From: Azophilus sp965199705 | Lineage (GTDB): Bacteria > Pseudomonadota > Gammaproteobacteria > Pseudomonadales > Azotimanducaceae | Assembly (NCBI GenBank): GCA_965199705.1 | Contig: OZ241359.1 | Coordinates: forward strand, 2,418,001 to 2,482,000 | Length of the DNA stretch: 64,000 bases | Direction of reading: 5' to 3' | Shown: positions 34,192 through 42,662 of the stretch, one piece after another | Layout of the letters: the number at the start of each line of letters is the position of its first letter | Position numbering within the stretch: position 1 is the stretch's first letter | The notes under the pieces: generated by a model | Told to the model about the DNA's origin: nothing | The model's database searches: none | What the model saw: the letters and a program-made list of their open reading frames with translations, nothing else | Program-made: the position numbers and the translations under genes

Positions 34192-34437
34192 TCAGGTTTC
34201 CTGATCGGTCGCCTGCCGGGATATGCGGGCAACCAGGGCGTCTTCGTCCGGGAAGCCGCCGCAGGCGTCCTTGTGCTTGCTGAACATCAGTTCCCCATCC
34301 ACCCGCACGTCAAACACGCCGCCGCCACCCGTGACCAGGGTGGCTTCGACTGCAAACGCCTGCTTGAATCGGGCAGCCAGACTGACCGCCTGAGGCCTGT
34401 AGTTTCAGGCGCCGCAGTAGGTAATCGTGATTTCCAT
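34192..34437 (-). CDS. selW: SelW/Rdx-family selenoprotein with in-frame TGA (Sec11)
   Basis: Reading from ATG 34437 gives MEITITYCGA, then TGA (34405-34407), then NYRPQAVSLAARFKQAFAVE. The frame stays open through VTGGGGVFDVRVDGELMFSK and HKDACGGFPDEDALVARISR to a TGA stop at 34192, 81 residues in all. This is the Rdx/SelW thioredoxin-like fold, in which a C-x-x-C or C-x-x-U redox motif sits after the first beta strand; here it is C8-G-A-U11. GAGG precedes the ATG. A SECIS-like hairpin follows the TGA. If TGA is read as Sec this is a redox protein; otherwise it would stop after ten residues. It is downstream of tilS on the same strand. Confidence 0.88.
34374..34399 (-). promoter_or_regulatory. 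Putative bacterial SECIS hairpin of the selW-like mRNA
   Basis: In RNA sense, CAGGC pairs with GUCUG around a GGUCA loop (34378-34392), with an outer CAG/CUG stem (34397-34399 with 34374-34376). The GGUC loop begins 17 nt after the UGA. A short stem with a GGUC-type loop at this distance is what SelB needs in E. coli fdhF. Confidence 0.65.
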
Positions 34438-34462
34438 GCGTGCTTCCTCTCTTATGTACATG

Positions 34463-34510
34463 TGTATACGTGACTATATACATGACTATGCAAATGACAG
34501 CGCGAATGAC
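34463..34510 (+). repeat. Four degenerate tandem 12-mers between tilS and the selW-like gene
   Basis: TGTATACGTGAC, TATATACATGAC, TATGCAAATGAC and AGCGCGAATGAC follow each other, all ending (A/G)TGAC. The stretch is much richer in AT than its surroundings and lies 26-73 bp before the selW-like ATG, so it could hold a promoter or operator. Confidence 0.6.
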
Positions 34511-34525
34511 CGTGCGCGGCAAACA

Positions 34526-35827
34526 CTATATCAGCACGCTGTCCCGGACACAGATGGTTCGCCAGCGGGCCTGCCAGGCCGGCAACGCGCCCGGCGCATC
34601 CGCAGCGCCGATCCCGGGAATCGCGCAGAGCCTGCCGTCGGCAAAAATCAACGGCCAGTGAGGACGCAACCAGGGCGGCAGCCCCGCCTGTTGAAACACG
34701 GCCTTGAGCGAGCGTGTGGCGTTGCGCTGCCGAAAGCGCTCGCCGCCCTTGCGGAAGCGCACCGTCAGGGCGCCGTCGGCCCGAAACTGCAACCAGCCAT
34801 CCGACGTCAGGGCATCCGCTTGCGCTGGCTGGATGTCGAGTGTGCCGTGCGGCAGCGCAAGCTCGGTCGGCGGCCAGAGCGCATAGCTGCTTTCCAGTGT
34901 CGGAGCTGGCGACTGCCAGTGAACGGCGCCGCGCCACAGACGCAGGGCGCCCTGTTGCAGGCGCAGTTCCGGTTGCTGACCTGGCCCGGCCGCGCACTGG
35001 GCGACAAACTCGGCAAGCGCGCGTCGGCTGATGCGGGCACCGCCAAACCGCTGCGACCAATGCCGCAGGGCGGCCACCCGCAAGGGTTCCGGGAAAGCGC
35101 CGAGATTCAGGGTGTCGGAATCCAGCAGGTGCGCCAGCAATGCGGCTTGCTGCGAACCTTCAGCCGCCGTGCCCGCCAGCGCCGCGCTCGCACCCGGCCA
35201 GCGGCGCTGGATAGTGGGCAGAAGCTGATGCCGGAGATAGCTGCGATCAAAGCGTGGGTCCCGATTTCCCGGATCCTCGATCCAGTCTGCGCCGCACGCC
35301 TCTGCGGCCGAGGCCATCTCAGACGCCGAAACCTCAAGGAATGGCCGCAACAGCAAACCGCCACTGGCCAGCCGGCGGCGCGTCGGCATCGGATGCAGGC
35401 CGCGACCCTGAAACAGGCGCATCAGCAAGGTCTCCGCCTGGTCGGTGCGGTGATGGGCCAGCAGCAGCACATCGCCGGAGCCAACCCTGGCGTCGAACAC
35501 CGCATAGCGCGCCCGCCGGGCCGCCATCTGCTGATTGCCGGAGGCCACCGTGACCCGTTCGCAAACGCAGCGAATCCGCAGCCGGCGGCAAATCCGAACG
35601 CAATGATCCTGCCAGGCGTCGGCCATCGGATTCAGCCCGTGATGAACATGCAGGGCGACCACCTGACTGTGCACCCGGCTGGCAGCCAACAGCAACAGGG
35701 TGGAATCGCGGCCGCCGGAAAAGCCCACCAGAACACGCTCGGCAGGGTGCTCCGCAAGACTGGCGCGGAGCCGGGCTTCGAGCCGACGCAAGGCCCCGCC
35801 GGTGGAATCTGGCGCCGCGCCGGTCAT
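34526..35827 (-). CDS. tilS: tRNA(Ile)-lysidine synthase
   Basis: 433 residues. The PP-loop ATPase motif is SGGRDS at 37-42, followed by HVHHGLNPMADAWQDHC, LLLAHHRTDQAETLLMRLFQ, WIEDPGNRDPRFDRSYLRHQ and a C-terminal domain with FRKGGERFRQRNATRSLKAV. It converts C34 of tRNA-Ile(CAU) to lysidine, letting it read AUA. ATG 35827 overlaps the dnaE stop as ATGA; longer in-frame starts lie inside dnaE. In relatives accA often separates dnaE and tilS; here it is missing. Confidence 0.95.
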   Translation of the reverse strand: MTGAAPDSTGGALRRLEARLRASLAEHPAERVLVGFSGGRDSTLLLLAASRVHSQVVALHVHHGLNPMADAWQDHCVRICRRLRIRCVCERVTVASGNQQMAARRARYAVFDARVGSGDVLLLAHHRTDQAETLLMRLFQGRGLHPMPTRRRLASGGLLLRPFLEVSASEMASAAEACGADWIEDPGNRDPRFDRSYLRHQLLPTIQRRWPGASAALAGTAAEGSQQAALLAHLLDSDTLNLGAFPEPLRVAALRHWSQRFGGARISRRALAEFVAQCAAGPGQQPELRLQQGALRLWRGAVHWQSPAPTLESSYALWPPTELALPHGTLDIQPAQADALTSDGWLQFRADGALTVRFRKGGERFRQRNATRSLKAVFQQAGLPPWLRPHWPLIFADGRLCAIPGIGAADAPGALPAWQARWRTICVRDSVLI

Positions 35828-38800
35828 CCGGCCCGGAAACGCAGGGAAATCCCGTCCTGGCCGAATCGCTCCCGGAGCTGTTCGAGCAGCAGATCTCGCA
35901 CCCGCAAACGCCATCCGAGCTCAAGTGTCGCGGCGAACGATTCCGCCTGAAAGACAACCCGAACCCGACAGCCGCCTGTGGCGGTCCGATAGGGCGCGAG
36001 CAGGTCCGACATCTGCTCGGCCAGCTTCGGCGTGCGGCAAACGCCTGCGTCTATGCGCAGTTCCTTCAGGTAGAAATCACGCCATTCGTCGAGCGTCAGC
36101 ACGCGATCGACCAGCAGCTTGCAACCGCCATTGCGTTCATCCGCCTGTACCAGACCCTCGAACACGCGAATGGCGCCCTCCTCCAGCTTCGACTTTTCCC
36201 GTTCAAGGACTTTCGAATAAAGCACTGCGTCCATGTGCTGCGTGCCATCGTCCACTTCCACGACGCCCATGCTGCCGCCACGGCTGGGGAAGGTTCTCAG
36301 CGTATCGACGAAACCGAAGAGCCGTTGCCTGCGCTCGTCCGGGCGCACAGCGCTCAGTCGCTTGCAAAGCTGGGTAAATTCTCCGAGGTAGGGGTTGATG
36401 GGGTGCCCGCTCAGATAGAAGCCAAGCACTTCGCGCTCGCGCTCCATGCAATCGGTATAACGCAGCGCACGCCCGGTGCTGGCAAGGGCTTCGGTCGCCG
36501 GCGCCAGACCGCCGAACATATCGCCGATGCCATTGGCCCGGTCCCGGGAAGCCTGGCCCGCAGCCTGGAGCGCTGTATCGAGCTGGTCGAGCAGTTGCCC
36601 GCGGATGGTCGGCGGGGTTGCATCGGAGGCCCCGAGTTCATCCATGGCGCCGGAGTAGATCAGCGCCTCGATGAGACGCCTGGATACCCGCCGCGTGTCC
36701 ACACGCTGGCAGAAGTCCGCCAGGCTGGCAAAGGGTTTCGCTTCCCGCGCCGCGCAAAGAGACTCTACGGCACTGCCGCCACCCATGTTCTGCACGCCGC
36801 CAAGGCCATAGATGATCTCGTTGTCACAGCCGGTAAAGCGAAAGCCGCTGCGGCCGATGCTCGGCGGTTGCAGGCGAAGACGCATCCGCCTGGCTTCCGC
36901 GACCAGCGTTGCCACCTTGTCCTTGTCGGACATCCGGGCCGAGAGCAGCGCCGCCATGAATTCAGCAGGATAATTCGCCTTCAACCAGGCCGTCTGATAG
37001 GCGACCAGGCCGTAGGCAGCGGAGTGGGACTTGTTGAAGGCGTAGCCGGCAAAGTCCTCCAGATCGCTGAACAGGTTGGTCGCCACGGCTTCATCCATGC
37101 CGCCCGCCACAGCGCCGCGTACAAAGCCATCCCGGGCATTGGCCATCTCCTGCGGGTCCTTCTTGCCCATGGCCTTGCGCAGAACATCCGCCTGGGCGCG
37201 GGTGAATCCAGCCAGAACGCGGGAAATCTCCATCACCTGTTCCTGATAGATCACCACACCAAACGTGTTGGCCAGCACGGGCTCCAGGCGTGGGTCCACA
37301 TAGGTGACCTTCTGCCGGCCATGCTTGCGCTCGATGTAGTTTTCGGCGGCGCCGCTCTTCAGCGGCCCAGGCCGGTACAAGGCCACCAGAGCGATCACAT
37401 CGTCGAGCGTATCCGGCAACAGGCGCCGAATCAGTTCCTTCATGCCCCGGGATTCCAGCTGAAAGATGCCCGTGGTTTCAGCGCGCTTCAGGAGATCGAA
37501 GGCTTTCGCATCATCCATTGGCAATTGCTCGATGCGCACCCGCTCGGCCCGCCCTGCCGCCTCATGCCGCTGATTGATGGCCGATACGGTCCAGTCGATC
37601 ACGGTCAGGGTGTCCAGACCAAGAAAGTCGAATTTCACCAGGCCCGCCAATTCGGCGTCGTCCTTGTCGTACTGCGAGATCAGGCCAGCACTGGCGCGAT
37701 CCCGATACAAGGGCACGAAGTCGGTCAAGCGGGTGGGCGCGATGACGACCCCGCCCGCATGTCGGCCAACGTTGCGCACCACGCCCTCAAGCTGCTTGGC
37801 CATGGCCATCACTTCCTGAGCGCTTTCGTCCGTCTGCAGATAGCTGCGCAATTCGGGCTCCTGGCGCTCTGCCTTGTCCAGCGTAATGTCGAGCGCAGCC
37901 GGAATCAGCCGCGCCAGACGGTCGCCCACCGCATACGGCTTGCCCTGGGCCCTGGCGACATCGCGCACGACCGCCTTGGCCTTCATGGCCCCAAAGGTAG
38001 CGATCTGACCCACGGCGGCTTCGCCATAGCGCTCAACCACATGCTGGATCACCCGGTCCCGACCTTCGACGCAGAAATCCACATCGAAATCCGGCATCGA
38101 CACCCGATCAGGATTCAGGAAGCGCTCGAACAGCAGGTCGTGCTGCACCGGATCAAGATCAGTGATGCCGAGCGCATAGGCGACCAGCGAGCCGGCGCCG
38201 GAACCTCGACCGGGGCCAACCGGAATGCTGGCCGACCTGGCCCAGGCAATGAATTCCATCACCACCAGGAAATAGCCCGGATAGCCGGTTTCCTCGATCA
38301 CCTTCAGTTCATACTCGAGACGCTCCGTATAGGTGTTTTCCTGCGGCGGCTGCCCGGACGCAGCGCCGGACTCGGCCAGGCGCCTTTGCAGACCCTGGCG
38401 CGCCTCCTGCGCCAGATACTGCGCGAGGCTCAGGCCCTCCGGTACCGGGTAGTTCGGCAAATGCGGCTCGCCGAGCCTCATCTCCAGGGTGCAGCGACGC
38501 GCAATCTCGGCGCTGTTGGCAATCGCTTCCGGCAGGTCGGCAAAGACTTCCGCCATCGCCTCCGGCGACTTCATATACTGCTCCTGGCTGTACCGGCGGG
38601 GCCGGCTCGGATCGTCGATGACCTCGTGATGTTGAATGCAGGCGCGCGTCTCATGCGCCTCGAATTCCTCGGGTTCGAGAAAGCACACCTCGTTGCTGGC
38701 CACCAGCGGTAGCTGCAAGCGCTCTGCGAGCGCGACCACGCCGGGCAGACAGGACGCTTCCTGGCGTCGCCCGGTGCGCAGCGCTTCCAGATAAAAGCAA

Positions 38801-39369
38801 TCCGGCAGCCACTCCGCCAGCCGAGAAGCCGCGGCTTCGGCCAGTGCGTCATCACCATGAATCAGGGCCTGGCCGATCTCCGTATCCGGCCCGCCCGATA
38901 TGCCGATCAGACCTGCGCCATGCGTCTGCAAGCAGGCGGGATCAAGGCGTCCGCCTCGGCCACCCTCATCCTGCACTGCATAGGCCAGGGAGACCAGCTC
39001 GATCAGGTTACCGTAGCCAGCGTGATTGCGGGCCAGCAGGGTCAAGCGAAAATCGGCGTCCAAAGCCTCTGAATGGCATTCCAGATCCACGCCGAGAATC
39101 GGCTTGACGCCTGCCGCCATGCAGGCGCGGTAGAACTTGACGGCGCCAAACAGGTTGTTGCGGTCCGTCAGGGCCAGCGCCTGCATCTGCTGCCCGCGGG
39201 CCGCGGCAACCAGCCTGGTAACGCTGGCCAGCCCGTCGGAGAGCGAGTATTCGCTGTGGCAGCGCAGGTGTACGAAGCGAGCAGGCGCTTCGGTCTCGAC
39301 GGCTGGCAGCGCCGCTTCCGGCGCTGGCGCCGCATCCATGGGCAGCAAGGACCCTTGCGCTTGCGTCAA
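35824..39369 (-). CDS. dnaE: DNA polymerase III alpha subunit
   Basis: 1181 residues. The PHP domain starts FVHLRCHSEYSLSDGLASV. The polymerase core has PVGPGRGSGAGSLVAYALGI, catalytic aspartates in MPDFDVDFCVEGRD (D427 and D429), and helix-hairpin-helix and OB regions further on (LAGFTRAQADVLRKAMGKKD; PSRGGSMGVVEVDDGTQHMD). It is the replicative polymerase. The start shown is a TTG overlapping the rnhB stop (TTGA), with GGGAGAGAGA just upstream; an ATG at 39339 is the alternative. The 5' part before residue 30 is an Ala/Pro-rich extension. Confidence 0.96.
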   Translation of the reverse strand: MTQAQGSLLPMDAAPAPEAALPAVETEAPARFVHLRCHSEYSLSDGLASVTRLVAAARGQQMQALALTDRNNLFGAVKFYRACMAAGVKPILGVDLECHSEALDADFRLTLLARNHAGYGNLIELVSLAYAVQDEGGRGGRLDPACLQTHGAGLIGISGGPDTEIGQALIHGDDALAEAAASRLAEWLPDCFYLEALRTGRRQEASCLPGVVALAERLQLPLVASNEVCFLEPEEFEAHETRACIQHHEVIDDPSRPRRYSQEQYMKSPEAMAEVFADLPEAIANSAEIARRCTLEMRLGEPHLPNYPVPEGLSLAQYLAQEARQGLQRRLAESGAASGQPPQENTYTERLEYELKVIEETGYPGYFLVVMEFIAWARSASIPVGPGRGSGAGSLVAYALGITDLDPVQHDLLFERFLNPDRVSMPDFDVDFCVEGRDRVIQHVVERYGEAAVGQIATFGAMKAKAVVRDVARAQGKPYAVGDRLARLIPAALDITLDKAERQEPELRSYLQTDESAQEVMAMAKQLEGVVRNVGRHAGGVVIAPTRLTDFVPLYRDRASAGLISQYDKDDAELAGLVKFDFLGLDTLTVIDWTVSAINQRHEAAGRAERVRIEQLPMDDAKAFDLLKRAETTGIFQLESRGMKELIRRLLPDTLDDVIALVALYRPGPLKSGAAENYIERKHGRQKVTYVDPRLEPVLANTFGVVIYQEQVMEISRVLAGFTRAQADVLRKAMGKKDPQEMANARDGFVRGAVAGGMDEAVATNLFSDLEDFAGYAFNKSHSAAYGLVAYQTAWLKANYPAEFMAALLSARMSDKDKVATLVAEARRMRLRLQPPSIGRSGFRFTGCDNEIIYGLGGVQNMGGGSAVESLCAAREAKPFASLADFCQRVDTRRVSRRLIEALIYSGAMDELGASDATPPTIRGQLLDQLDTALQAAGQASRDRANGIGDMFGGLAPATEALASTGRALRYTDCMEREREVLGFYLSGHPINPYLGEFTQLCKRLSAVRPDERRQRLFGFVDTLRTFPSRGGSMGVVEVDDGTQHMDAVLYSKVLEREKSKLEEGAIRVFEGLVQADERNGGCKLLVDRVLTLDEWRDFYLKELRIDAGVCRTPKLAEQMSDLLAPYRTATGGCRVRVVFQAESFAATLELGWRLRVRDLLLEQLRERFGQDGISLRFRAG

Positions 39370-39974
39370 GTCTCTCTCCCGAATTCAGTGCCGGCGGCGG
39401 TCGGAGCGGCACGATGCAGGCGCGCCAGCACCGCCTGCACCGGCGCGAAGCGGCGTCGATGATGCAGGCTCGGCCCAAGACGATCCAGAGCTTCACGATG
39501 CGCAAGGGTCGGATAACCCTTGTGCTGCTCGAATCCGTACCCTGGGCAGAGCCTGGACAGGCGCACCATGGCGGCATCACGCTCGGTCTTGGCCAGTATC
39601 GAGCTGGCGCTGATCGGCGCCAGCAGCGCGTCTCCACGCACAACAGCGCGCATCGGCAGGTCTGACGGCGGACAGTGCCGACCGTCTATGAGCGCCAGCG
39701 TCGGGCGTTGTTGCAAGCCGGCAAGCGCCCGCTGCATCGCCAGCAAACTGGCGCCAAGAATGTTCAGGCGGTCGATTTCCGGCACTTCAGCCCGCGCCAC
39801 CGACCAGGCAAGGGCCTCGCGCCGGATCACCCCGGCCAGGCGCTCACGCTCCGCGACGGAAAGTCGCTTGGAATCGCCGAGGCCAGGAATGGGGCGGTCC
39901 GGGTCGAGCATGACCGCAGCCGCGAACACAGGGCCGGCCAGAGGGCCGCGCCCCGCCTCATCGACGCCAGCCAT
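39366..39974 (-). CDS. rnhB: Ribonuclease HII
   Basis: 202 residues beginning MAGVDEAGRGPLAGPVFAAA, with the acidic residues D5 and E6 of the RNase HII site. GDSKRLSVAERERLA, ASILAKTERDAAMV and GYGFEQHKGYPTLAHREAL follow. It nicks RNA in RNA-DNA hybrids and removes single ribonucleotides. ATG 39974 is chosen; the upstream in-frame ATG at 40043 lies inside MITE copy 3, which separates this gene from lpxB. AAGG about 12 bp upstream is a weak ribosome site. Confidence 0.95.
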   Translation of the reverse strand: MAGVDEAGRGPLAGPVFAAAVMLDPDRPIPGLGDSKRLSVAERERLAGVIRREALAWSVARAEVPEIDRLNILGASLLAMQRALAGLQQRPTLALIDGRHCPPSDLPMRAVVRGDALLAPISASSILAKTERDAAMVRLSRLCPGYGFEQHKGYPTLAHREALDRLGPSLHHRRRFAPVQAVLARLHRAAPTAAGTEFGRET

Positions 39975-39995
39975 GCCAGCATCCCATGGCCTTGA

Positions 39996-40237
39996 CCCGA
40001 ATATTGCACCAGGGCGCTGATAGAACGGGCTGATTTTATCCATCTTTCAATTGGTTGCCGTCGATACCGAAGCGCTGTGCCGATTACAAGCTGCGCTTGC
40101 CGCGCCCTCGCTGGTCTTTTGCCCGTCTGCGTGTCCATGCTCCCTCGACCATAGGCGTGGCTATGCTCTCGGTCGCGAGCACACGCAGACGGACAAAATC
40201 CGGCGCGATCATCTCGGCCCCAGGTGCAATATCCGGG
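39996..40237 (+). repeat. MITE-like element, copy 3 (242 bp), inside the lpxB-rnhB junction
   Basis: Subfamily 2 (shared with copy 4: GGTTGYCKTCGATACYGAAG). Tips CCCGAATATTGCACCAGG and CCAGGTGCAATATCCGGG. It lies 9 bp after the lpxB stop and 21 bp before the rnhB ATG, so it splits an operon that is normally tight. Confidence 0.92.
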
Positions 40238-40246
40238 TTAACCCGT

Positions 40247-41428
40247 TCATGGCTTGTGTTCGAGCAACCGAATAACCGCCTCTGCGGCACGGCCATCGCC
40301 CCCCTGGGCAAGGCTCCGGTGCAGCGTGGCGTATGTCTGCATAGTTTCCGATGCGGCCCCGGATTTGTCGAGTTCCGCAAGCAGTTTCAGCGCCAGATTT
40401 TCCGGCGTTGCCTCCGCCTGCAAGCACTCTGGCGCCAGTTCCCGCCCAGCCAGCAGATTCGGCAGGGCAACATGCGGGGTTCGCACCAGGCATCGAGCGA
40501 CAAAGTGGGTCAGCGCATCCAGCCTGTAGGTGACCACCATCGGGCGGCGCAGCAGCATTGCCTCCAGTGTGCCGGTGCCGGACTTCACCAGAGCGCCGTC
40601 CGCTGCGGTCAGCGCCAGGCGCCCGTCTGTCGGCAACACCTGTACCGGGAGCGCCTGGCGCTGATCCTGGCGCTGTTGCCAGCGGGCGATGCCAGCTTCG
40701 GCCTGGGCCACAAGCTGCGGCCTCGCACAGGGCAGGAGAAATACGGTTTGCGGATGCCGCTGCTGCAGGATCAGCGCCGCCGCCAGCATGCGCGGCAGAT
40801 GGCGTTTGATCTCACCCTTGCGGCTGCCCGGCAGGAGGGCGATGACGCGCGCGTCCGGGGCCAGGTTCAGGCGCTGTCTTGCCGCTTCCCGGCCGGCCGG
40901 GCCGCCCGCCTCGGGCGTGATTTCATCCGCCAGCGGATGGCCGATATAGACGGCTGCCAAATCGGTATCCCGGTACCAGGCGGGTTCGAACGGAAACAGG
41001 GTCAGGAGCAGGTCTGCGCAAGCCGCAAGCTGTTGCACCCGGCCCCGCCGCCAAGCGTAAACCGACGGGCTGACATAGTGCGCCACGGGGATGCCGGCCT
41101 TCTTCAACTGCCGTTCAAGACGCAGATTGAAGACATTGAAGTCAACGCCGACGAAGGCGTCCACCGGCTCGGCGAGGCATCGCCGTCGCACTCGGCGAGA
41201 GAGGCGGACCAGCGCCGGCAGCCTGAGCAGCGGCTCAAGCAGCCCGTGTACTGACAGATCCTCGGACCGAGCGAGGCATTCGAGCCCCGCTGCGCGCATG
41301 GCCGAGCCGCCAACACCGACAAAGCGCGGCGCATCAAGGCGCGCACTCAGCGCCGTCATCAGGCCAGCGCCCAACCTGTCTCCGGACGCTTCTCCGGCTA
41401 CCAGACCGATCAAGGGCCGCCGAGTCAC
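40247..41428 (-). CDS. lpxB: Lipid-A-disaccharide synthase
   Basis: 393 residues, against 382 in E. coli. Begins RPLIGLVAGEASGDRLGAGL, then FVGVDFNVFNLRLERQLKKA, VAHYVSPSVYAWRRGR, LLPGSRKGEIKRHLPRML and SGTGTLEAMLLRRPMVVTYR, all LpxB signatures. It joins UDP-diacylglucosamine and lipid X at the inner membrane. The GTG start at 41428 overlaps the lpxA stop (GTGA); longer in-frame sequence upstream is antisense or out-of-frame reading of lpxA. MITE copy 3 follows 9 bp after its stop. Confidence 0.96.
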   Translation of the reverse strand: MTRRPLIGLVAGEASGDRLGAGLMTALSARLDAPRFVGVGGSAMRAAGLECLARSEDLSVHGLLEPLLRLPALVRLSRRVRRRCLAEPVDAFVGVDFNVFNLRLERQLKKAGIPVAHYVSPSVYAWRRGRVQQLAACADLLLTLFPFEPAWYRDTDLAAVYIGHPLADEITPEAGGPAGREAARQRLNLAPDARVIALLPGSRKGEIKRHLPRMLAAALILQQRHPQTVFLLPCARPQLVAQAEAGIARWQQRQDQRQALPVQVLPTDGRLALTAADGALVKSGTGTLEAMLLRRPMVVTYRLDALTHFVARCLVRTPHVALPNLLAGRELAPECLQAEATPENLALKLLAELDKSGAASETMQTYATLHRSLAQGGDGRAAEAVIRLLEHKP

Positions 41429-42219
41429 CCGGGCTGACGCCCGTCGCGAGGGCGAATTACTCCGTGGTGTGAATCGCGCACGGACGCCGCCAATTCCGCA
41501 ATCAGCGCGCAGTCCGGATACTCTTGCAGCAGCTGTGCGCAGGCTTGCACCGGCGACTGCCCGGCGCGAAAGAGCAGGCGATAGGCGTGGCGCATACGCG
41601 CCAGCACCGCGTCCGAATAGCCGCGCCGACGCAGACCCTCCAGGTTGATGCCGACGGCGCCCGCCGGATTGCCGGCCACGGTCACGCAGGCGGGTACATC
41701 CTTGAGCACCAGGCTCATCGCTGCGACGTGCGCATGAGCGCCGATTCGCCGCCTCTGCGGCACGCCGGCATAGCCGCCGAAGTTGGCGTGATCGCCAACC
41801 GTGCAGTGACCGGCAACCGAGGCATTGTTGGCCATGATGACGTCGTCCCCGACGGTGCAGTCGTGTCCGATGTGGACATAGGCCATGAACAGCCCCCGAT
41901 TGCCGACCCGGGTCACGCCCTGATCCTGAGCCGTGCCCCGATGCACGGTTACGCCTTCGCGAAAGACATTGCCCTCGCCGATGTGCAGCGCAGTCGGCTC
42001 CCCTTGCCAGGCCCGGGCCGGGGTGGCATCGCCGATGCTGGCAAACTGGAATACCTGGTTGTTGGCGCCCATCCGGGTTGGCCCCTGAATGACCACGTGC
42101 GAGGCAATCCGGCAGGCGTCGCCAATCTCCACATCCGGGCCGATGATCGTCCAGGGGCCAATGGCGACATCCTTGCCAAGGCGCGCGCCCGGGTCGATGA
42201 TCGCGCGCGCGTCGATCAA
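41425..42219 (-). CDS. lpxA: UDP-N-acetylglucosamine acyltransferase
   Basis: 264 residues of left-handed beta-helix hexapeptide repeats (LGKDVAIGPWTIIGPDVEIG), QFASIGDATPARAWQGEPTA, and the catalytic histidine H119 in YVHIGHDCTVGDDVIMANNA. The C-terminal helical part is NLEGLRRRGYSDAVLARMR. It transfers a 3-hydroxyacyl chain from ACP to UDP-GlcNAc, the first lipid A step. The segment that is usually AVHQF is GVPQRRR here, which is unusual. TTG 42219 overlaps the fabZ stop (TTGA) and matches the usual MID-type start; the ATG at 42285 lies within fabZ. Confidence 0.94.
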   Translation of the reverse strand: MIDARAIIDPGARLGKDVAIGPWTIIGPDVEIGDACRIASHVVIQGPTRMGANNQVFQFASIGDATPARAWQGEPTALHIGEGNVFREGVTVHRGTAQDQGVTRVGNRGLFMAYVHIGHDCTVGDDVIMANNASVAGHCTVGDHANFGGYAGVPQRRRIGAHAHVAAMSLVLKDVPACVTVAGNPAGAVGINLEGLRRRGYSDAVLARMRHAYRLLFRAGQSPVQACAQLLQEYPDCALIAELAASVRDSHHGVIRPRDGRQPG

Positions 42220-42662
42220 GTATTCTGCCCGGCGCACAGGATGATGGTCTCGCAGGCCAGGGCATCGGCCACCAGGGCGCGACAACTGAAGCGCATGACC
42301 GAGCGCCGGCTGACCAGCAACTCGCTCTCCATGTCCAGGCGATCCCCAGGCAGCACAGGCCGCTTGAACCGGGTCTTGTCGGTGCCGGCAAGATAGAAGA
42401 TCGCCTCCTGCGGACGCTGTTTGCGAGTCGCCATCGCCAGAACGCCGGAAAGCTGCGCCAGGGCTTCCACGATCAGCACGCCCGGCATCACCGGTCTGCC
42501 CGGAAAGTGGCCCTGAAAGAAGGATTCATTGAATGACACATTCTTGTAGCCGCGCACGCTTTCGCCCTCGATCAGGGCGGTAACGCGATCCAGCATCAGA
42601 AACGGATAGCGATGCGGCAAATAGTGCAGCAATTCATCGGCTTCAAGCATCTGATCTTCCAT
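42216..42662 (-). CDS. fabZ: (3R)-hydroxymyristoyl-ACP dehydratase
   Basis: 148 residues. Hot-dog fold with LPHRYPFLMLDRV, catalytic H52 and E66 in GHFPGRPVMPGVLIVEALAQ, then GTDKTRFKRPVLPGDRL. It dehydrates 3-hydroxyacyl-ACP in fatty acid synthesis and competes with LpxA for substrate. ATG 42662 is chosen because AGAAGG lies 6 bp upstream; it overlaps the lpxD end by 20 bp. ATG 42650 is a shorter option. Confidence 0.96.
   Translation of the reverse strand: MEDQMLEADELLHYLPHRYPFLMLDRVTALIEGESVRGYKNVSFNESFFQGHFPGRPVMPGVLIVEALAQLSGVLAMATRKQRPQEAIFYLAGTDKTRFKRPVLPGDRLDMESELLVSRRSVMRFSCRALVADALACETIILCAGQNT

Noticed and set aside
34405..34407. Reading the SelW-like gene as a pseudogene with a nonsense codon
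   Set aside because: The only stop is TGA, exactly at the selenocysteine position of the family. The rest of the frame is intact, and a SECIS-like hairpin lies at the right distance. It remains the main alternative if the genome lacks sel genes.
36235..38712. Very long open frame (over 800 codons) antisense to dnaE
   Set aside because: High-GC shadow of a conserved gene. It has no ribosome site and no family pattern, while dnaE motifs are complete on the other strand.
40247..42391. Single 714-residue frame covering lpxB plus upstream sequence
   Set aside because: Only the last 393 residues are LpxB. The rest is an out-of-frame reading of lpxA, and the GTGA junction gives the true start.
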